Source: JAOAPG01 sp963791575
GTDB taxonomy: Bacteria > Acidobacteriota > Terriglobia > Terriglobales > Acidobacteriaceae
Length of the DNA stretch: 64,000 nt
Assembly (NCBI GenBank): GCA_963791575.1
Contig: CAWBSY010000008.1
Span: 1-64,000, forward strand
Direction of reading: 5' to 3'
Part shown: in pieces, positions 44,682-54,141 of the stretch
Position numbering within the stretch: the stretch's first letter is position 1
How the letters are laid out: every line of letters starts with the position of its first letter
The notes under the pieces: generated by a model
What the model saw: the letters and a program-made list of their open reading frames with translations, nothing else
Databases searched by the model: none
Told to the model about the DNA's origin: nothing
Program-made: the position numbers and the translations under genes

Positions 44682-46109
44682 TTACTTCCAGCTCCAGTTC
44701 GGCTGCGAATTCGTCCCGGAAGTCGTTAACTGCTTCTGATTCGTGCCATCAGCCAGCATGGTCCAGAGTTGCAAGCTTCCCGAACGATTGGACTGGAAAA
44801 CAATGTGGCGTCCGTCCGGAGACCAGGACGGAAAATCATTTCGTCCGCCGTCATGCGTGAGCTGCACCCATTGCTTGCTGGTCACGTCCATGATGTAAAT
44901 GTCCTGCGCACCTGGCGCGCCGGGTCCGTAGTGGCGCATCCATGAAATTGCGAGGAACTGTCCATTAGGGGACCATGACGGCGATACCGCGTATCCCTGA
45001 TCGCTGAGCCGCTGCGAGTTCGTGCCATCTGCCTCCATGGTGTAAATCTCAGGCAAACCGCTACGGCCGCTCACCCATGCGATTTGCGCTCCGGTTTTGC
45101 GATTCCATACCGGCGCAACGTCGGGCCCCTTGTAGGACGTTATACGTTTCAGATTTCCCCCCGCGGCGTCGACCGTGTAGATTTCCGGATCTCCACTGCG
45201 GGAAGAAGAGAATGCGAGTTTCGCGCCATCTGGAGACCATGCAGGGGAAAGATTCGTTCCACCAAACCTTGGGAAGGAAACTAACCGGTTCAACTCCGTC
45301 GAGTACATCAGAATTTCCCATCCGGATTTCGTCAGCGAACTAAACGCTACACGCGAACCGTCGGGAGAGACACGCGGTGAGAGAGAAATCGATCCTAAGT
45401 GAGTTACGGAACGCTGGTTGGCTCCGTCATAGTCCATTGCCCAAATTTCTTTGTGGCCGCTGCGGCTGCTTACGAAGTAAATCGAGCTTTCGGCAATGCC
45501 TTGAATGCCTCCGCCTAGACGGAAGATGATCTCGTCGGCAAATTTATGTGCGATGATCCGCACCGCACTATCCGTTGATGCGTCTTGATATTGTTTTCCG
45601 AGTACCTGCGGAGAAGTGACATTCTTGACGTCGTAGAGCCAGCCTTGCACGGTAACGTTGTTGCCGGAAACTCCCAGATTGCCGAACACCAGCATGGAAG
45701 CGTTGACTGGCGCTGCGCTCCAAACGTCAAACTTCACATCTGCGGGCGCTCCGATTGCTCCGAGTGGATAGAAGCTTTTCGATGCCAGATCGAAAATACC
45801 GGCGTTGTCCAGATCATTCCACAAGGTGTCATTGAAGGTCTTGAGCAGATCAGGATTCTTGGCGTCTTGAGTAGAAGCTTTAAAGTCGGGAACGGCAATG
45901 CGGACTTTCTCAACGCCCAAGCCCGTGCCAGTGCGGACCCAATCCTGCGCAGAGGACGAAACTCCGAGTGCGAGGATCGCCGAAACAAGCAATATCAAAA
46001 ATGAAATGGAAAAACGAGCCGAAATAATATGCAGATGCGCGCGCTTCAGAGAAGATGACTTCGAACTCACGCGTGTGCTATTAGGGCGGATAACCGGATT
46101 GAAATTCAA
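44682..46109 (-). CDS. tolB: Tol-Pal translocation protein TolB
   Basis: 475 residues. An N-terminal signal region (ISFLILLVSAILALGVSSSA) is followed by the TolB amino domain (KVRIAVPDFKAS, NDLDNAGIFDLASKSFYP, GWLYDVKNVTSPQVLGKQYQ). A six-bladed propeller of PD40 repeats completes it (SPRVSPDGSRVAFSS, SPAWSPDGAKLAFSS, SPSWSPNGQFLAIS, FPSWSPDGRHIVFQS). Periplasmic partner of Pal. The frame starts at TTG 46109 after GGGGGAAAG; internal GTG codons are possible starts. Downstream of tolA by 69 bases. Confidence 0.92.
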   Translation of the reverse strand: MNFNPVIRPNSTRVSSKSSSLKRAHLHIISARFSISFLILLVSAILALGVSSSAQDWVRTGTGLGVEKVRIAVPDFKASTQDAKNPDLLKTFNDTLWNDLDNAGIFDLASKSFYPLGAIGAPADVKFDVWSAAPVNASMLVFGNLGVSGNNVTVQGWLYDVKNVTSPQVLGKQYQDASTDSAVRIIAHKFADEIIFRLGGGIQGIAESSIYFVSSRSGHKEIWAMDYDGANQRSVTHLGSISLSPRVSPDGSRVAFSSLTKSGWEILMYSTELNRLVSFPRFGGTNLSPAWSPDGAKLAFSSSRSGDPEIYTVDAAGGNLKRITSYKGPDVAPVWNRKTGAQIAWVSGRSGLPEIYTMEADGTNSQRLSDQGYAVSPSWSPNGQFLAISWMRHYGPGAPGAQDIYIMDVTSKQWVQLTHDGGRNDFPSWSPDGRHIVFQSNRSGSLQLWTMLADGTNQKQLTTSGTNSQPNWSWK

Positions 46110-46178
46110 CTTTCCCCCATAAATGACTTCTCTTGCTCCGTCTTACCTTTATTCAGAGTAGATGAATATTGATTGTAT

Positions 46179-46970
46179 CTATCTTTTGTAATCGAACCAG
46201 AACTCAACTGAAACTTTATTTCCAGAATAATCCGATGGCAAGGGACCAAAAGTATCAATGCGCTGCAGTGCTTGGGCGGCCGAACGGTCGAGAGAAGGCA
46301 CGCCACTCGACTGTTCCACCTGAACGTTACCCGGGTGGCCATCCCGCCCGATGTCGAATGTCAGATAAACCCGCTGCGATTGGCTGACCCTCGGGTCGAC
46401 TTCGTATTTGAGCCAATTTTCCGATACTTTTTGCTGGATCACACGAACGTACCAGGAAAACCGCGTTCCGAAATCTCCACCACCGCCGGTAAATCCGAAT
46501 CCGCCTTTGGCGCCTCCGGCATTGAAGTTGCCATATGGGCCGCTGACCGGACCGCCCTCTCCAAAGGGAACCACATTGTTCTCCGCTTGCTGCACCGGCT
46601 GCGGCTTCTGATTTGTAGGAGTAGTTTCAGGCTTTGGTTTCGGCTTTTTCTTTACATCTTTGTCTGGAATTGGGATTGCGTCAGGCTCTTTCTCGACTGG
46701 CTTTGGCTGAGATTGGGTGATCCCCTTTGAATCGTTGGCCAAGACGTTTTGCGTATCGTTCGGCTTTGATGGCAAAGGAATCGTACTCACCAGCGTGACG
46801 CCAATAGCTTCTCCGCCTCCACCTGCCCCCCATGTACCGCCGCCGTGACCCGGCGCAATGACGGCATAAAGCAGAATCGAACCAGCAATTGCGACGTGCA
46901 GGCCGACTGACCACGCCAGATTGCGACCCCAACTGTCGTGTTCAAAATAGATTTCAGCGTTGGCTGCCAT
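46179..46970 (-). CDS. tolA: TolA-like/TonB C-terminal energy transducer
   Basis: About 263 residues. One N-terminal membrane helix (LAWSVGLHVAIAGSILLYAV) is followed by a Gly-rich stretch, a Pro/Lys-rich periplasm-spanning part (KKKPKPKPETTPTNQKPQPV) and a TonB/TolA C-terminal domain (WYVRVIQQKVSENWLKYEVD, RVYLTFDIGRDGHPGNVQVE, SSGVPSLDRSAAQALQRI). It couples TolQR proton-driven energy to Pal/TolB. By gene order it is TolA. ATG 46970 overlaps the end of tolR by 17 bases. Confidence 0.87.
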   Translation of the reverse strand: MAANAEIYFEHDSWGRNLAWSVGLHVAIAGSILLYAVIAPGHGGGTWGAGGGGEAIGVTLVSTIPLPSKPNDTQNVLANDSKGITQSQPKPVEKEPDAIPIPDKDVKKKPKPKPETTPTNQKPQPVQQAENNVVPFGEGGPVSGPYGNFNAGGAKGGFGFTGGGGDFGTRFSWYVRVIQQKVSENWLKYEVDPRVSQSQRVYLTFDIGRDGHPGNVQVEQSSGVPSLDRSAAQALQRIDTFGPLPSDYSGNKVSVEFWFDYKR

Positions 46971-47382
46971 GCGACTCGAGAGGCTGGGTGACAATGCTCA
47001 CATTGGTGATGCCGGATTGTTTCACCGCATCCATTACAGTGGCGAAGGCTCCGAAGGGAACATCTTCATCTGCCCGGATGAAGACTGACTGATGCTGAGG
47101 ATCGCGGATTTTCTGCCGCAGCTTGGCGCCAATCTCATTAATGTTAACCGGATCATTGCCCAGAAAAACGCGCTGTTCCTTGTTGATGCTCACTACCATG
47201 CGCTCTTCGGTAATTTCTTTCACGCTGCGCGTCTTAGGAACGTTTACCTCAATGCCCGACTGCAAGATAGGAGCGGTGACCATGAAAATAATCAGGAGCA
47301 CCAAAACAACGTCCACCAGAGGCGTGATGTTGATATCGGAGAGAGAAGTCTGAGTTCGTCCGTTGGAAGCCGTAAAGGCCAT
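46954..47382 (-). CDS. tolR: TolR/ExbD biopolymer transport protein
   Basis: 142 residues. A short cytoplasmic N-terminus and one helix (ITPLVDVVLVLLIIFMVTAP) carrying the proton-channel Asp are followed by a periplasmic domain (VPKTRSVKEITEERMVVSIN, VFIRADEDVPFGAFATVMDA). It works with TolQ. Its ATG overlaps the tolQ stop (TAATG), indicating translational coupling. Confidence 0.92.
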   Translation of the reverse strand: MAFTASNGRTQTSLSDINITPLVDVVLVLLIIFMVTAPILQSGIEVNVPKTRSVKEITEERMVVSINKEQRVFLGNDPVNINEIGAKLRQKIRDPQHQSVFIRADEDVPFGAFATVMDAVKQSGITNVSIVTQPLESHGSQR

Positions 47383-48098
47383 TACCGCCGTACCCCCGGA
47401 AGCTCCTCTTCGCGACGCGAAGGTTGCGGTTGCTGACGTTCGACGGCATTCAGCATTTCGAGGGCAAAGTCATCGGAGCGCGCGGCAAATTCGCGGATCG
47501 ATGCGCCAATCAAGTTATAAGCAATGACTGCGGGAATTGCAGCGGCAAGTCCGGCGGCTGTGGTGATCAGAGCTTCTGAAATTCCCGGAGCGACGGCTCG
47601 AAGCGTTGCAGCTCCAGCAGTCCCAAGGCCATGGAAGGCATCGATGATGCCCCATACGGTTCCGAATAAACCGATAAACGGAGTGACTGCGCCGGTTATC
47701 GCCAGCCAAGGAAGATTTCGTTCGAAGCGCGTTAACTCTTCCGATGATGCGATCTGCATCGCGCGCTGAATAGAAACGAGATTCCTGAGCACGCTTCCTT
47801 GACGTTTGTACTCTTCGTATCCACCCTCAAATACGCCTACGAGCGGGCTGGGACGAAACTGCTCGGCAACCGCGCTCACGTCTGGCAAACGTTGCGCCTT
47901 GCGAAAGGCACGCACAAACCGCCCACTCTGGACGCGAGCTCGCCGAAGCAGGCTCCACTTGGAAAGAATGATGGACCAGGAGACCACGCTGAAAATCAGC
48001 AGGAGCAGCAGAACAAATTTTGCGACTGGTCCAGTTTCCCCTACGAGGTCAACTATCTCTCCACCGACGAATACAGCGAAAAATAAAGACAGATACAT
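47382..48098 (-). CDS. tolQ: TolQ/ExbB proton channel protein
   Basis: 238 residues with three membrane helices (FVLLLLLIFSVVSWSIILSK, LPWLAITGAVTPFIGLFGTV, ALITTAAGLAAAIPAVIAYN) and the conserved FIGLFGTVWGI and EALITTAAGL signatures. First gene of the tolQ-tolR-tolA-tolB-pal run. No strong ribosome site precedes the ATG. The 188-base divergent region upstream, shared with the PRC-barrel gene, must hold the promoter. Confidence 0.92.
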   Translation of the reverse strand: MYLSLFFAVFVGGEIVDLVGETGPVAKFVLLLLLIFSVVSWSIILSKWSLLRRARVQSGRFVRAFRKAQRLPDVSAVAEQFRPSPLVGVFEGGYEEYKRQGSVLRNLVSIQRAMQIASSEELTRFERNLPWLAITGAVTPFIGLFGTVWGIIDAFHGLGTAGAATLRAVAPGISEALITTAAGLAAAIPAVIAYNLIGASIREFAARSDDFALEMLNAVERQQPQPSRREEELPGVRR

Positions 48099-48286
48099 GA
48101 GTTTGGAGAATTCAGCCTTGATTATAGACCAACGATTGCCAGCGGTTGGGGACGCGAATCCTGTTCATCAACAAGTATTGTGTTCATACCCAACCCGCCC
48201 AATGAACCGGCATCCAAGGCTACGGAAGAGACGAACGATGACGAACGGCGATTGTAAAAGGAATCCAAATCCCCCGAGGAGGAATT

Positions 48287-48946
48287 ATGGCTCATTTTGG
48301 CACATTACGTGACTACCGTTTTAGTAACGGCGACATTGCGGCCAATGACATTCGAGGTGCAAACCTTTATGGCCGGAACGATAGCAAGTTGGGCAAAATA
48401 GATGATGTGATCTTCGACCACAGTAGCGGAGCCATTCGTTACGTGGTTGTGGATACGGGTGGCTGGTTATCCAGCAAGAAATTCATTATTCCCCCACAAC
48501 AGCTTCGTCCGTCAACGAAGCATGAGAATGATTTCGCGGTGAGTCTGGACAAAAAAGAGATCGAGAGCTTCCCGCCATATAATGAGTCCGCAATCGCTTC
48601 AGACGAAAACTGGAAGGATTATGAAAGCCGCTATCAGGAATCATGGGTCAGCGGCGCTGTACAGCATCGTGACGGTAGCGACCACAACATAACCCCCACA
48701 GCCACTGAGATGCCGGCGCAATCTGGATCGATTGGCAGCCAGATCAGTCCTGAAGAAAATCGCAGCTTGACCAATGATCGAATTGTTCCCGCAGGCGAGG
48801 ACGAAGTGAAAATCAGCAATAGCGGCGCGGGTTTGGGCCCTCGCTGGTCAACATTTGAGGACAAGTTGCGTCAGCATAGAAAAGACGTTACGAGGAGTTG
48901 CGTGACCTGCGAAGAAGATAGCAGCGGTATGAGAAAAGCTAGTTAG
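48287..48946 (+). CDS. PRC-barrel domain protein
   Basis: 219 residues. A PRC-barrel at about 20-92 (DIRGANLYGRNDSKLGKIDD, AIRYVVVDTGGWLSSKKFII) is followed by an acidic, low-complexity C-terminal half (EENRSLTNDRIVPAGEDEVK, SSGMRKAS). PRC barrels bind RNA or partner proteins; this stand-alone, stress-type form is frequent in Acidobacteria and often unassigned. GAGGAGG lies 5 bases before the ATG, one of the strongest ribosome sites here, suggesting high expression. A strong terminator follows. Confidence 0.85.
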   Translation: MAHFGTLRDYRFSNGDIAANDIRGANLYGRNDSKLGKIDDVIFDHSSGAIRYVVVDTGGWLSSKKFIIPPQQLRPSTKHENDFAVSLDKKEIESFPPYNESAIASDENWKDYESRYQESWVSGAVQHRDGSDHNITPTATEMPAQSGSIGSQISPEENRSLTNDRIVPAGEDEVKISNSGAGLGPRWSTFEDKLRQHRKDVTRSCVTCEEDSSGMRKAS

Positions 48947-48970
48947 TCTTTTTTGCTGAACCATCTGTTC

Positions 48971-48999
48971 AAAAGCCACGGCTCCGGTCGTGGCTTTTT
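48971..48999 (+). terminator. Rho-independent terminator after PRC-barrel gene
   Basis: AAAGCCACG pairs with CGTGGCTTT (9 base pairs, 8-base loop GCTCCGGT) followed by TTT. It starts 25 bases after the stop codon. Confidence 0.85.
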
Positions 49000-49211
49000 G
49001 TTTGGAGGTAAAGCGCCCACGATGGAAAAACCAGGTATGGCGTCCGAGATTGCCCAAGGAGTTCCGTGGCTGTTGTTCTCTGCTGCTTCGTGCACGACAG
49101 GGCGATCTTGGAGATTGGCGGACGGCGATAGTTTCAAACGTGCAACCGTACCATTTGCGCATCAGGATTTCCTTGACCAGAGTTCAGCATGGGTTGTAAT
49201 GTGTCGCAGGC

Positions 49212-49805
49212 GTGAGTACGGATAATGAATCCGAACAATTGTCCTCCCAGTTGCCGAATCTACGGTATGGCTTTGGGATTGCCGGGTTTCTGTTTTTCAT
49301 GGAGTTAGTTTGGGCAGTACAGAGGGCCTCAATCCCGGGATACATTGGCGGAGATTCTGCGGGTGGTTATGCTGCTGCACTTACCTTTGTAACCGCCATT
49401 ATCTCTAGCGCTTATCTACTCAGTTGCATTTCCCGATACCACGTTATCTTGAGCCAAATTGAAGGTTGGCACCATCCTATTTCGCCGAGGCGGGCCGTTC
49501 GCTTCCATTTCATTCCTCTCTTCAATTTTTATTGGAGTTACAAATGGCCGCATGAAATAGCGAGGTTTGTAAACTGGAGATTACAACGTCGGAGGATGTC
49601 GGGAGCTTTGATTGGAACGGGAGTCCTTGTCGGTACAGCGGTCGCCGCTTTCTTTGAGGGAAGTATTGGCATGGTCATCATACTTTCTACGCTGGCCTAC
49701 ATTTCTCGCTGTTTGCGGGAGGCGTTTGCCGCCACTCCGGTGCCGCGAGAACTTTATGTGACCAACGAATTGGATGCGACCTCGATCTTGAAAATCGAAA
49801 GCTAA
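49212..49805 (+). CDS. Multi-pass membrane protein, unknown (DUF4328-like)
   Basis: 197 residues from GTG 49212. Four hydrophobic segments are seen (GFGIAGFLFFMELVWAV, AAALTFVTAIISSAYLL, GALIGTGVLVGTAVAAFFEG, MVIILSTLAYISRCL). The middle loop HFIPLFNFYWSYKWPHEI resembles the W-F-x-P-x-x-N loop of DUF4328-type membrane proteins. No clear ribosome site. It lies 68 bases before recN but may be separate. The function is unknown. Confidence 0.6.
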   Translation: MSTDNESEQLSSQLPNLRYGFGIAGFLFFMELVWAVQRASIPGYIGGDSAGGYAAALTFVTAIISSAYLLSCISRYHVILSQIEGWHHPISPRRAVRFHFIPLFNFYWSYKWPHEIARFVNWRLQRRRMSGALIGTGVLVGTAVAAFFEGSIGMVIILSTLAYISRCLREAFAATPVPRELYVTNELDATSILKIES

Positions 49806-49872
49806 CTGCGAACGTTTTCATGCTATCCTTCGCTCAACTTTCTTAGTCAACTCACCAGCCTAGGATCTCTCG

Positions 49873-51565
49873 ATGCTTGTCGAACTGCGGCTTGAAAACT
49901 ACGCGGTTATCGATAATCTGGCGGTGGCTTTTGCGCCTGGATTGAATCTTCTTACCGGCGAAACTGGCGCTGGCAAATCCATTCTGATCGACGCACTCGC
50001 GCTTCTTCTCGGAGAGAAGGCGTCTTCCGATGTGATCCGTTCCGGCACTGATAAGGCAATACTTTCTGCTGTCTTCGAAATCGAGGGCGCAGTCGAAAAA
50101 ATCGTTGCGAAGATCTTCGAGATCAATGGCATTGATTCCGAGGACGAATCCATCATCCTGCGGCGAGAAATTTCAACGGGAGGTAAGAGTCGCGTATTCG
50201 TGAACAATCAACCGGCGACTGTTGCCGTCCTGCGCCAGCTTGCGCCTTACCTGGCGAACATTCATGCGCAGAATGAATCGATTCTCTCCTTCGATGCGGC
50301 GGCCCGGCTCAGCTTGCTGGACGCTTTTGCTGGAACGCAACTCGAAAGCACTGCCAATGCTTTTGAGGATTGGAAAACTATCGCAGGCCGCATCGAAGAA
50401 CTCGAACGGGGAGAGCAAGATCGTTTGCGGCTTCTAGACTTGTGGACATTTCAGAAGCGCGAAATTGATGAAGCCAAGCTTCAGCCCGGAGAAGACGAGC
50501 GTCTGGAAAGCGAAAAACGCGTTCTGGCGAATGCGGAGAAGATATATAACGCGGCTCTGAATGCGTTCGACCTGCTCTACGAAGGCAGTGCTTCGACCTC
50601 AGCATCCTTGCGTGCAGCTCAGAAGCATGTCGAAGAATTGGTCCGTTTCGAACCGAAATTTCAAGAGGCACTCGCGGCACTCGATACGGCACGCATCAGT
50701 GTGGAAGACGTAGGCGCTACGTTGCGGGATTACGCAGGAGGTATCCAAGCCTCCCCCGAGCACTTGGCTGAAATCGAAGACCGCCTCGCCATGATCGATC
50801 GGCTCAAGCGAAAGTATGGGACAACGTTGCGAGAGGTTATCGATTTCGGAGCAGAGGTTAGTCGAAAGCTCTCGGAGATGGAGAACAAAGACGAAATTCT
50901 CCGGCAACTCCGCGGCCAACTTGCTCAAGCTGCCGAAGGATACTTGCGAGTGGCTCGAAGTCTCTCTAAACAACGATACGAAGCGGCACGAAAACTTGAG
51001 AAGTTAGTCGAGGCTGAGATCAACGATCTTGCCATGAGATCGCATTTCAAAATCGAAGTCAGCGGCACCGACGAGGAAGGGAATTGGTCAGCATCCGGCT
51101 TCGATCAGGTTTTGTACCTAATCTCGACGAACCCCGGCGAGCCATTGCAGCAACTCGAACACGTTGCTTCTGGTGGCGAACTGTCGCGGGTGATGCTGGC
51201 GTTAAAATCGAGTGTGGAAGCAAATACTCGCAGCCGGAAGAAAGCTGCTGGACAGCGAACCCTTGTATTCGATGAGATTGATATAGGTATTGGCGGAAGA
51301 GCGGCGGAAGCAGTTGGCAAGAAAGCTAAAGAGCTTGTCCCGCTCCAATCAGGTACTCTGCGTAACGCATCTACCACAGATCGCCACTTTTGCGGATCAT
51401 CACTACCTGATCGAAAAGAAAGACTCGGGAGGTCGCACCCGGACCACGGTTCGTCAAATCATCGGTGAAGAGCGGACGGAAGAAGTTGCGCGGATGTTGA
51501 GCGGAGCGAAGCTCACGGATACATCGAGAAAGCATGCCGAGCAGATGTTGAAGAGTAACGCATAG
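49873..51565 (+). CDS. recN: DNA repair protein RecN (one frameshift near 51325)
   Basis: SMC-like ATPase for double-strand break repair, about 564 residues when two frames are joined. First frame: MLVELRLENYAVIDNLAVAF, Walker A LLTGETGAGKSILIDALALL, coiled-coil arms, signature HVASGGELSRVMLALKSSVE and Walker B RTLVFDEIDIGIGGRAAEAV. The second frame resumes at about KLKSLSRSNQVLCVTHLPQI and ends EVARMLSGAKLTDTSRKHAE. The shift lies in GGCAAGAAAGC. All catalytic motifs survive, so an indel error is the simplest explanation. Confidence 0.92.
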
Positions 51566-51625
51566 AGACGCATTCCATTATTCCGGCTTGGGCCAATCCA
51601 TCATTGGGTCAATGCCACCCAAAAG

Positions 51626-51656
51626 AAAAACCCGCTCCGAAAGGGAGCGGGTTTTT
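51626..51656 (+). terminator. Bidirectional terminator after recN
   Basis: A5-CCCGCTCC, 5-base loop GAAAG, GGAGCGGG-T5. An 8 base-pair GC-rich stem is flanked by A and T runs on both sides, so it can end recN on the plus strand and the facing gene on the minus strand. Confidence 0.9.
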
Positions 51657-51669
51657 AATTGCGACAGGG

Positions 51670-52770
51670 TTACTGTCCCGGGCAGACGCTAGCTTCATCG
51701 TTCTGGAAAGCCAGCCAGCTATGGACAGATGTGGTTTTCGGCGCGCCGAAGTAGCCGAGGAAAACCAGAGATTGAAGGTTGTAGGTAAAGCTGTTGGTGG
51801 TGTAAGGATAGGCTCCGTAGTTGCTGTTGCCCTCCAGCGGATCGCCCACTTCCAGAATGCTGTTGTCCTGGCAATTGACGTTGTTGTCGACAAAAGGATC
51901 ATCAACCCATTCGCCAATTTCATGCGAGAGTGCAGATACGTCCTGAGAGAACGAACCCGGACTGTCGACATAAGTAGCGTATGAGTAAGTCTGACCGTTT
52001 GGTTGTGCGGCGTTGGCGCTATGGTAGCCACCGATGCAGCAGCCGCCGCCCTGTGTCAGGTAAATGTTATAGGTGATGAACAGAGGCAGAACGCCGGGGT
52101 TGACCTTCTTGATGGCAATCATGTACGCCTGCAATTTTGCATCGAAGGCATTGATGTCCATGGTTCCAACCACGCCGGAGCCGAATGGATTGCTGAATAC
52201 GCCTCCCTGGGCAGCCGTTACACGAATGGTCTTCTCTGGCGAGACAGTCGGCTTGCCGAGCAGAACATGGTATCCAGTGTTCGTTTGGACGCTAGACCAG
52301 AAGTTCCCACGTTGGAAAGCATCGATGTATTGCGTCGTGCCCAAGTCAGTGCCGCCTTGGTTAAAATCGACCGTCGATTGAAAGATGGGCGAGTTTGTAG
52401 TGTTTAGGACTACGGTTTGTCCATTTGATACGGTGTGTGTTTTTGGATCAAAGATAGTATTTCCGTTGGTCTTTCCGTAAATCATCTTGATGGGAACAAG
52501 GATTACAGGAATCGTGGTAGATGTGTTTGTTTTGGTCGGGTCAGTTCCAACCATTGTGTAAGTGATCTTTTTCTTGGTCAGGTCCGTAAAGCTTCCATTC
52601 CACTGTACGAGCGGCGAGGAAACATTAGCAGAGGCTTTTCCCGGATGTACTGGCAAAGTTTTGTACATCGGCTTTGCGTCGAGGATTCTGGGAAGATTGC
52701 TGTCTTGCGCGGAGGCGATGCCGGCGGTACAAGCCAGCAAGAGAGATGCAGCTAAGAAACGTTTATTCAT
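51670..52770 (-). CDS. Secreted protein with HEIGEWVDDP motif, possible metalloprotein
   Basis: 366 residues: signal peptide (MNKRFLAASLLLACTAGIAS to AQ), then beta-rich sequence and a C-terminal region with GGGCCIGGYHSANAAQPNGQ and SALSHEIGEWVDDPFVDN, followed by LEVGDPLEGN. The H-E-x-G-E-W arrangement recalls HExxx metal sites but lacks the second His at the classical HExxH spacing; the nearby His of GGYHSA could contribute. I recall similar unnamed exported proteins in Acidobacteria and do not know a function. AAGGAG lies 12 bases before the ATG. The gene faces recN across a shared terminator. Confidence 0.65.
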   Translation of the reverse strand: MNKRFLAASLLLACTAGIASAQDSNLPRILDAKPMYKTLPVHPGKASANVSSPLVQWNGSFTDLTKKKITYTMVGTDPTKTNTSTTIPVILVPIKMIYGKTNGNTIFDPKTHTVSNGQTVVLNTTNSPIFQSTVDFNQGGTDLGTTQYIDAFQRGNFWSSVQTNTGYHVLLGKPTVSPEKTIRVTAAQGGVFSNPFGSGVVGTMDINAFDAKLQAYMIAIKKVNPGVLPLFITYNIYLTQGGGCCIGGYHSANAAQPNGQTYSYATYVDSPGSFSQDVSALSHEIGEWVDDPFVDNNVNCQDNSILEVGDPLEGNSNYGAYPYTTNSFTYNLQSLVFLGYFGAPKTTSVHSWLAFQNDEASVCPGQ

Positions 52771-53159
52771 GTCCTAATCCACTCCTTGGAAGTTTGTGAG
52801 AGGTTACAGTGCTCAGTACGGCAAGAGGTTTTTAAGGCGAGTAGAAGGTATCACGAGGAATGCTGTTTGAGAACAGCAAGTTTTCCACCAGAACACACGA
52901 GTGCAAAACATTGCAGACAAGCGAGTTGACGACCAGTAAAGGCTGTCGGCCATTGTAGGGTATGGTGATTGCGACCTGTTCAAACTTCTTACTTGAATCC
53001 GCGAACCCCGTTCACCTTCCAAAAATCCCCAATCGATGCTAATCCTAGCCGTTTCTAAGGCTTACATTGACCAAAGAGGTTCTAATCCCGTAGCTTTGTA
53101 AGTAACTCCATTGTGAAAAAGTGTATGCTTTATACGATCAATACAACATGGGAGAAATA
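52771..53159. other. Divergent intergenic region with probable promoters
   Basis: 389 bases between a minus-strand secreted protein and plus-strand ispH. It contains no convincing gene; a 69-codon minus-strand frame (52813-53022) has no ribosome site. TTGACC at 53067 and a TGTATGCT extended -10-like string at about 53123 are weak promoter candidates for the hopanoid operon. Confidence 0.4.
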
Positions 53160-54137
53160 GTGTCCAACGCTGACAGCAAGACTTTGCTTTTACTCAAGCC
53201 TCGCGGCTTCTGCGCGGGCGTAGTTCGCGCTATCGATATTGTTCGCATTGCGCTCGAGGCTTTTGGTCCCCCCATCTACGTGCGGAAAGAAATTGTACAC
53301 AACCGTTTCGTTGTGGAGGAATTGCAGGGCAAGGGAGCAATTTTCGTCGACAGCGTCGAAGAAGTGCCCAATGGTGAGCGTGTGATTTACAGCGCCCACG
53401 GAGTTTCTCCGGAGGTGCGTGATGCCAGTAAGGTTCGTGGTTTGCGTGTCATCGATGCAACGTGTCCGCTAGTCACTAAAGTCCATGTTGAAGCGGTCAA
53501 GTTTGCGAAGGAAGGCTATTCGCTAATTTTGATCGGTCATCGCGATCACGATGAAGTTATTGGCACACTCGGAGAGGCACCAATCGTTACCCAGGTAGTC
53601 GGATCGCCACAGGAAGTCGACTCATTGAGCGTTCCTGATCCTGATCGGGTCGCTTACTTAACGCAGACAACTCTAAGTTTGGATGAGACGAAAGACATTA
53701 TCGGAGCTCTACGTAAGAAATTTCCCAACATTACCGGACCGCACGCGCAAGACATTTGCTACGCCACTGAGAATCGGCAGGTCGCGGTTAAGCAGGTGGC
53801 CTCCGACGCTGATTTGTTGCTTGTGGTTGGCTCCGATAACAGCTCTAATTCCAACAGGTTAGTGGAAGTTGCACGTAATCTTGGCACCAGTTCGCATTTA
53901 ATCGATAGTTTCCGCAACATTCGCCCGGAGTGGCTTGAGGGCGTGAAGACGATTGCCTTGACGGCGGGCGCCTCCGCTCCCGAGTGTCTGGTCGAAGAGG
54001 TTGTGAAATTTCTGGACAGCAAGGGTTTCAATAACGTGCAGGAACTCGAGGTTATGCCGGAAAATGTGCGCTTTGGTTTGCCGCCCGAGATTGTGCAGGC
54101 GATAGCCAGCGCGCCCGCGTCGGTCAGCGCAGACTAA
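53160..54137 (+). CDS. ispH: 4-hydroxy-3-methylbut-2-enyl diphosphate reductase
   Basis: 325 residues from GTG 53160; GGGAG lies about 6 bases upstream, and a longer open frame to 53121 lacks support. The enzyme makes isopentenyl and dimethylallyl diphosphate, the last step of the MEP pathway. The three Fe-S cysteines are in KPRGFCAGVVRAIDI, VIDATCPLVTKVHVEA and TAGASAPECLVEEV. VYSAHGVSPEV-like and THRDHDEVIGT-like motifs are here IYSAHGVSPEV and IGHRDHDEVIGTLG. It heads the hopanoid operon and would supply the C5 precursors for squalene. shc starts 4 bases later. Confidence 0.93.
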   Translation: MSNADSKTLLLLKPRGFCAGVVRAIDIVRIALEAFGPPIYVRKEIVHNRFVVEELQGKGAIFVDSVEEVPNGERVIYSAHGVSPEVRDASKVRGLRVIDATCPLVTKVHVEAVKFAKEGYSLILIGHRDHDEVIGTLGEAPIVTQVVGSPQEVDSLSVPDPDRVAYLTQTTLSLDETKDIIGALRKKFPNITGPHAQDICYATENRQVAVKQVASDADLLLVVGSDNSSNSNRLVEVARNLGTSSHLIDSFRNIRPEWLEGVKTIALTAGASAPECLVEEVVKFLDSKGFNNVQELEVMPENVRFGLPPEIVQAIASAPASVSAD

Positions 54138-54141
54138 CTAT

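Noticed and set aside
49022..49225. 67-codon plus-strand ORF between the PRC-barrel terminator and the membrane protein
   Set aside because: A GGAGG lies 13-14 bases upstream, which is too far, and the translation has no recognisable or well-patterned sequence; it overlaps the next gene.
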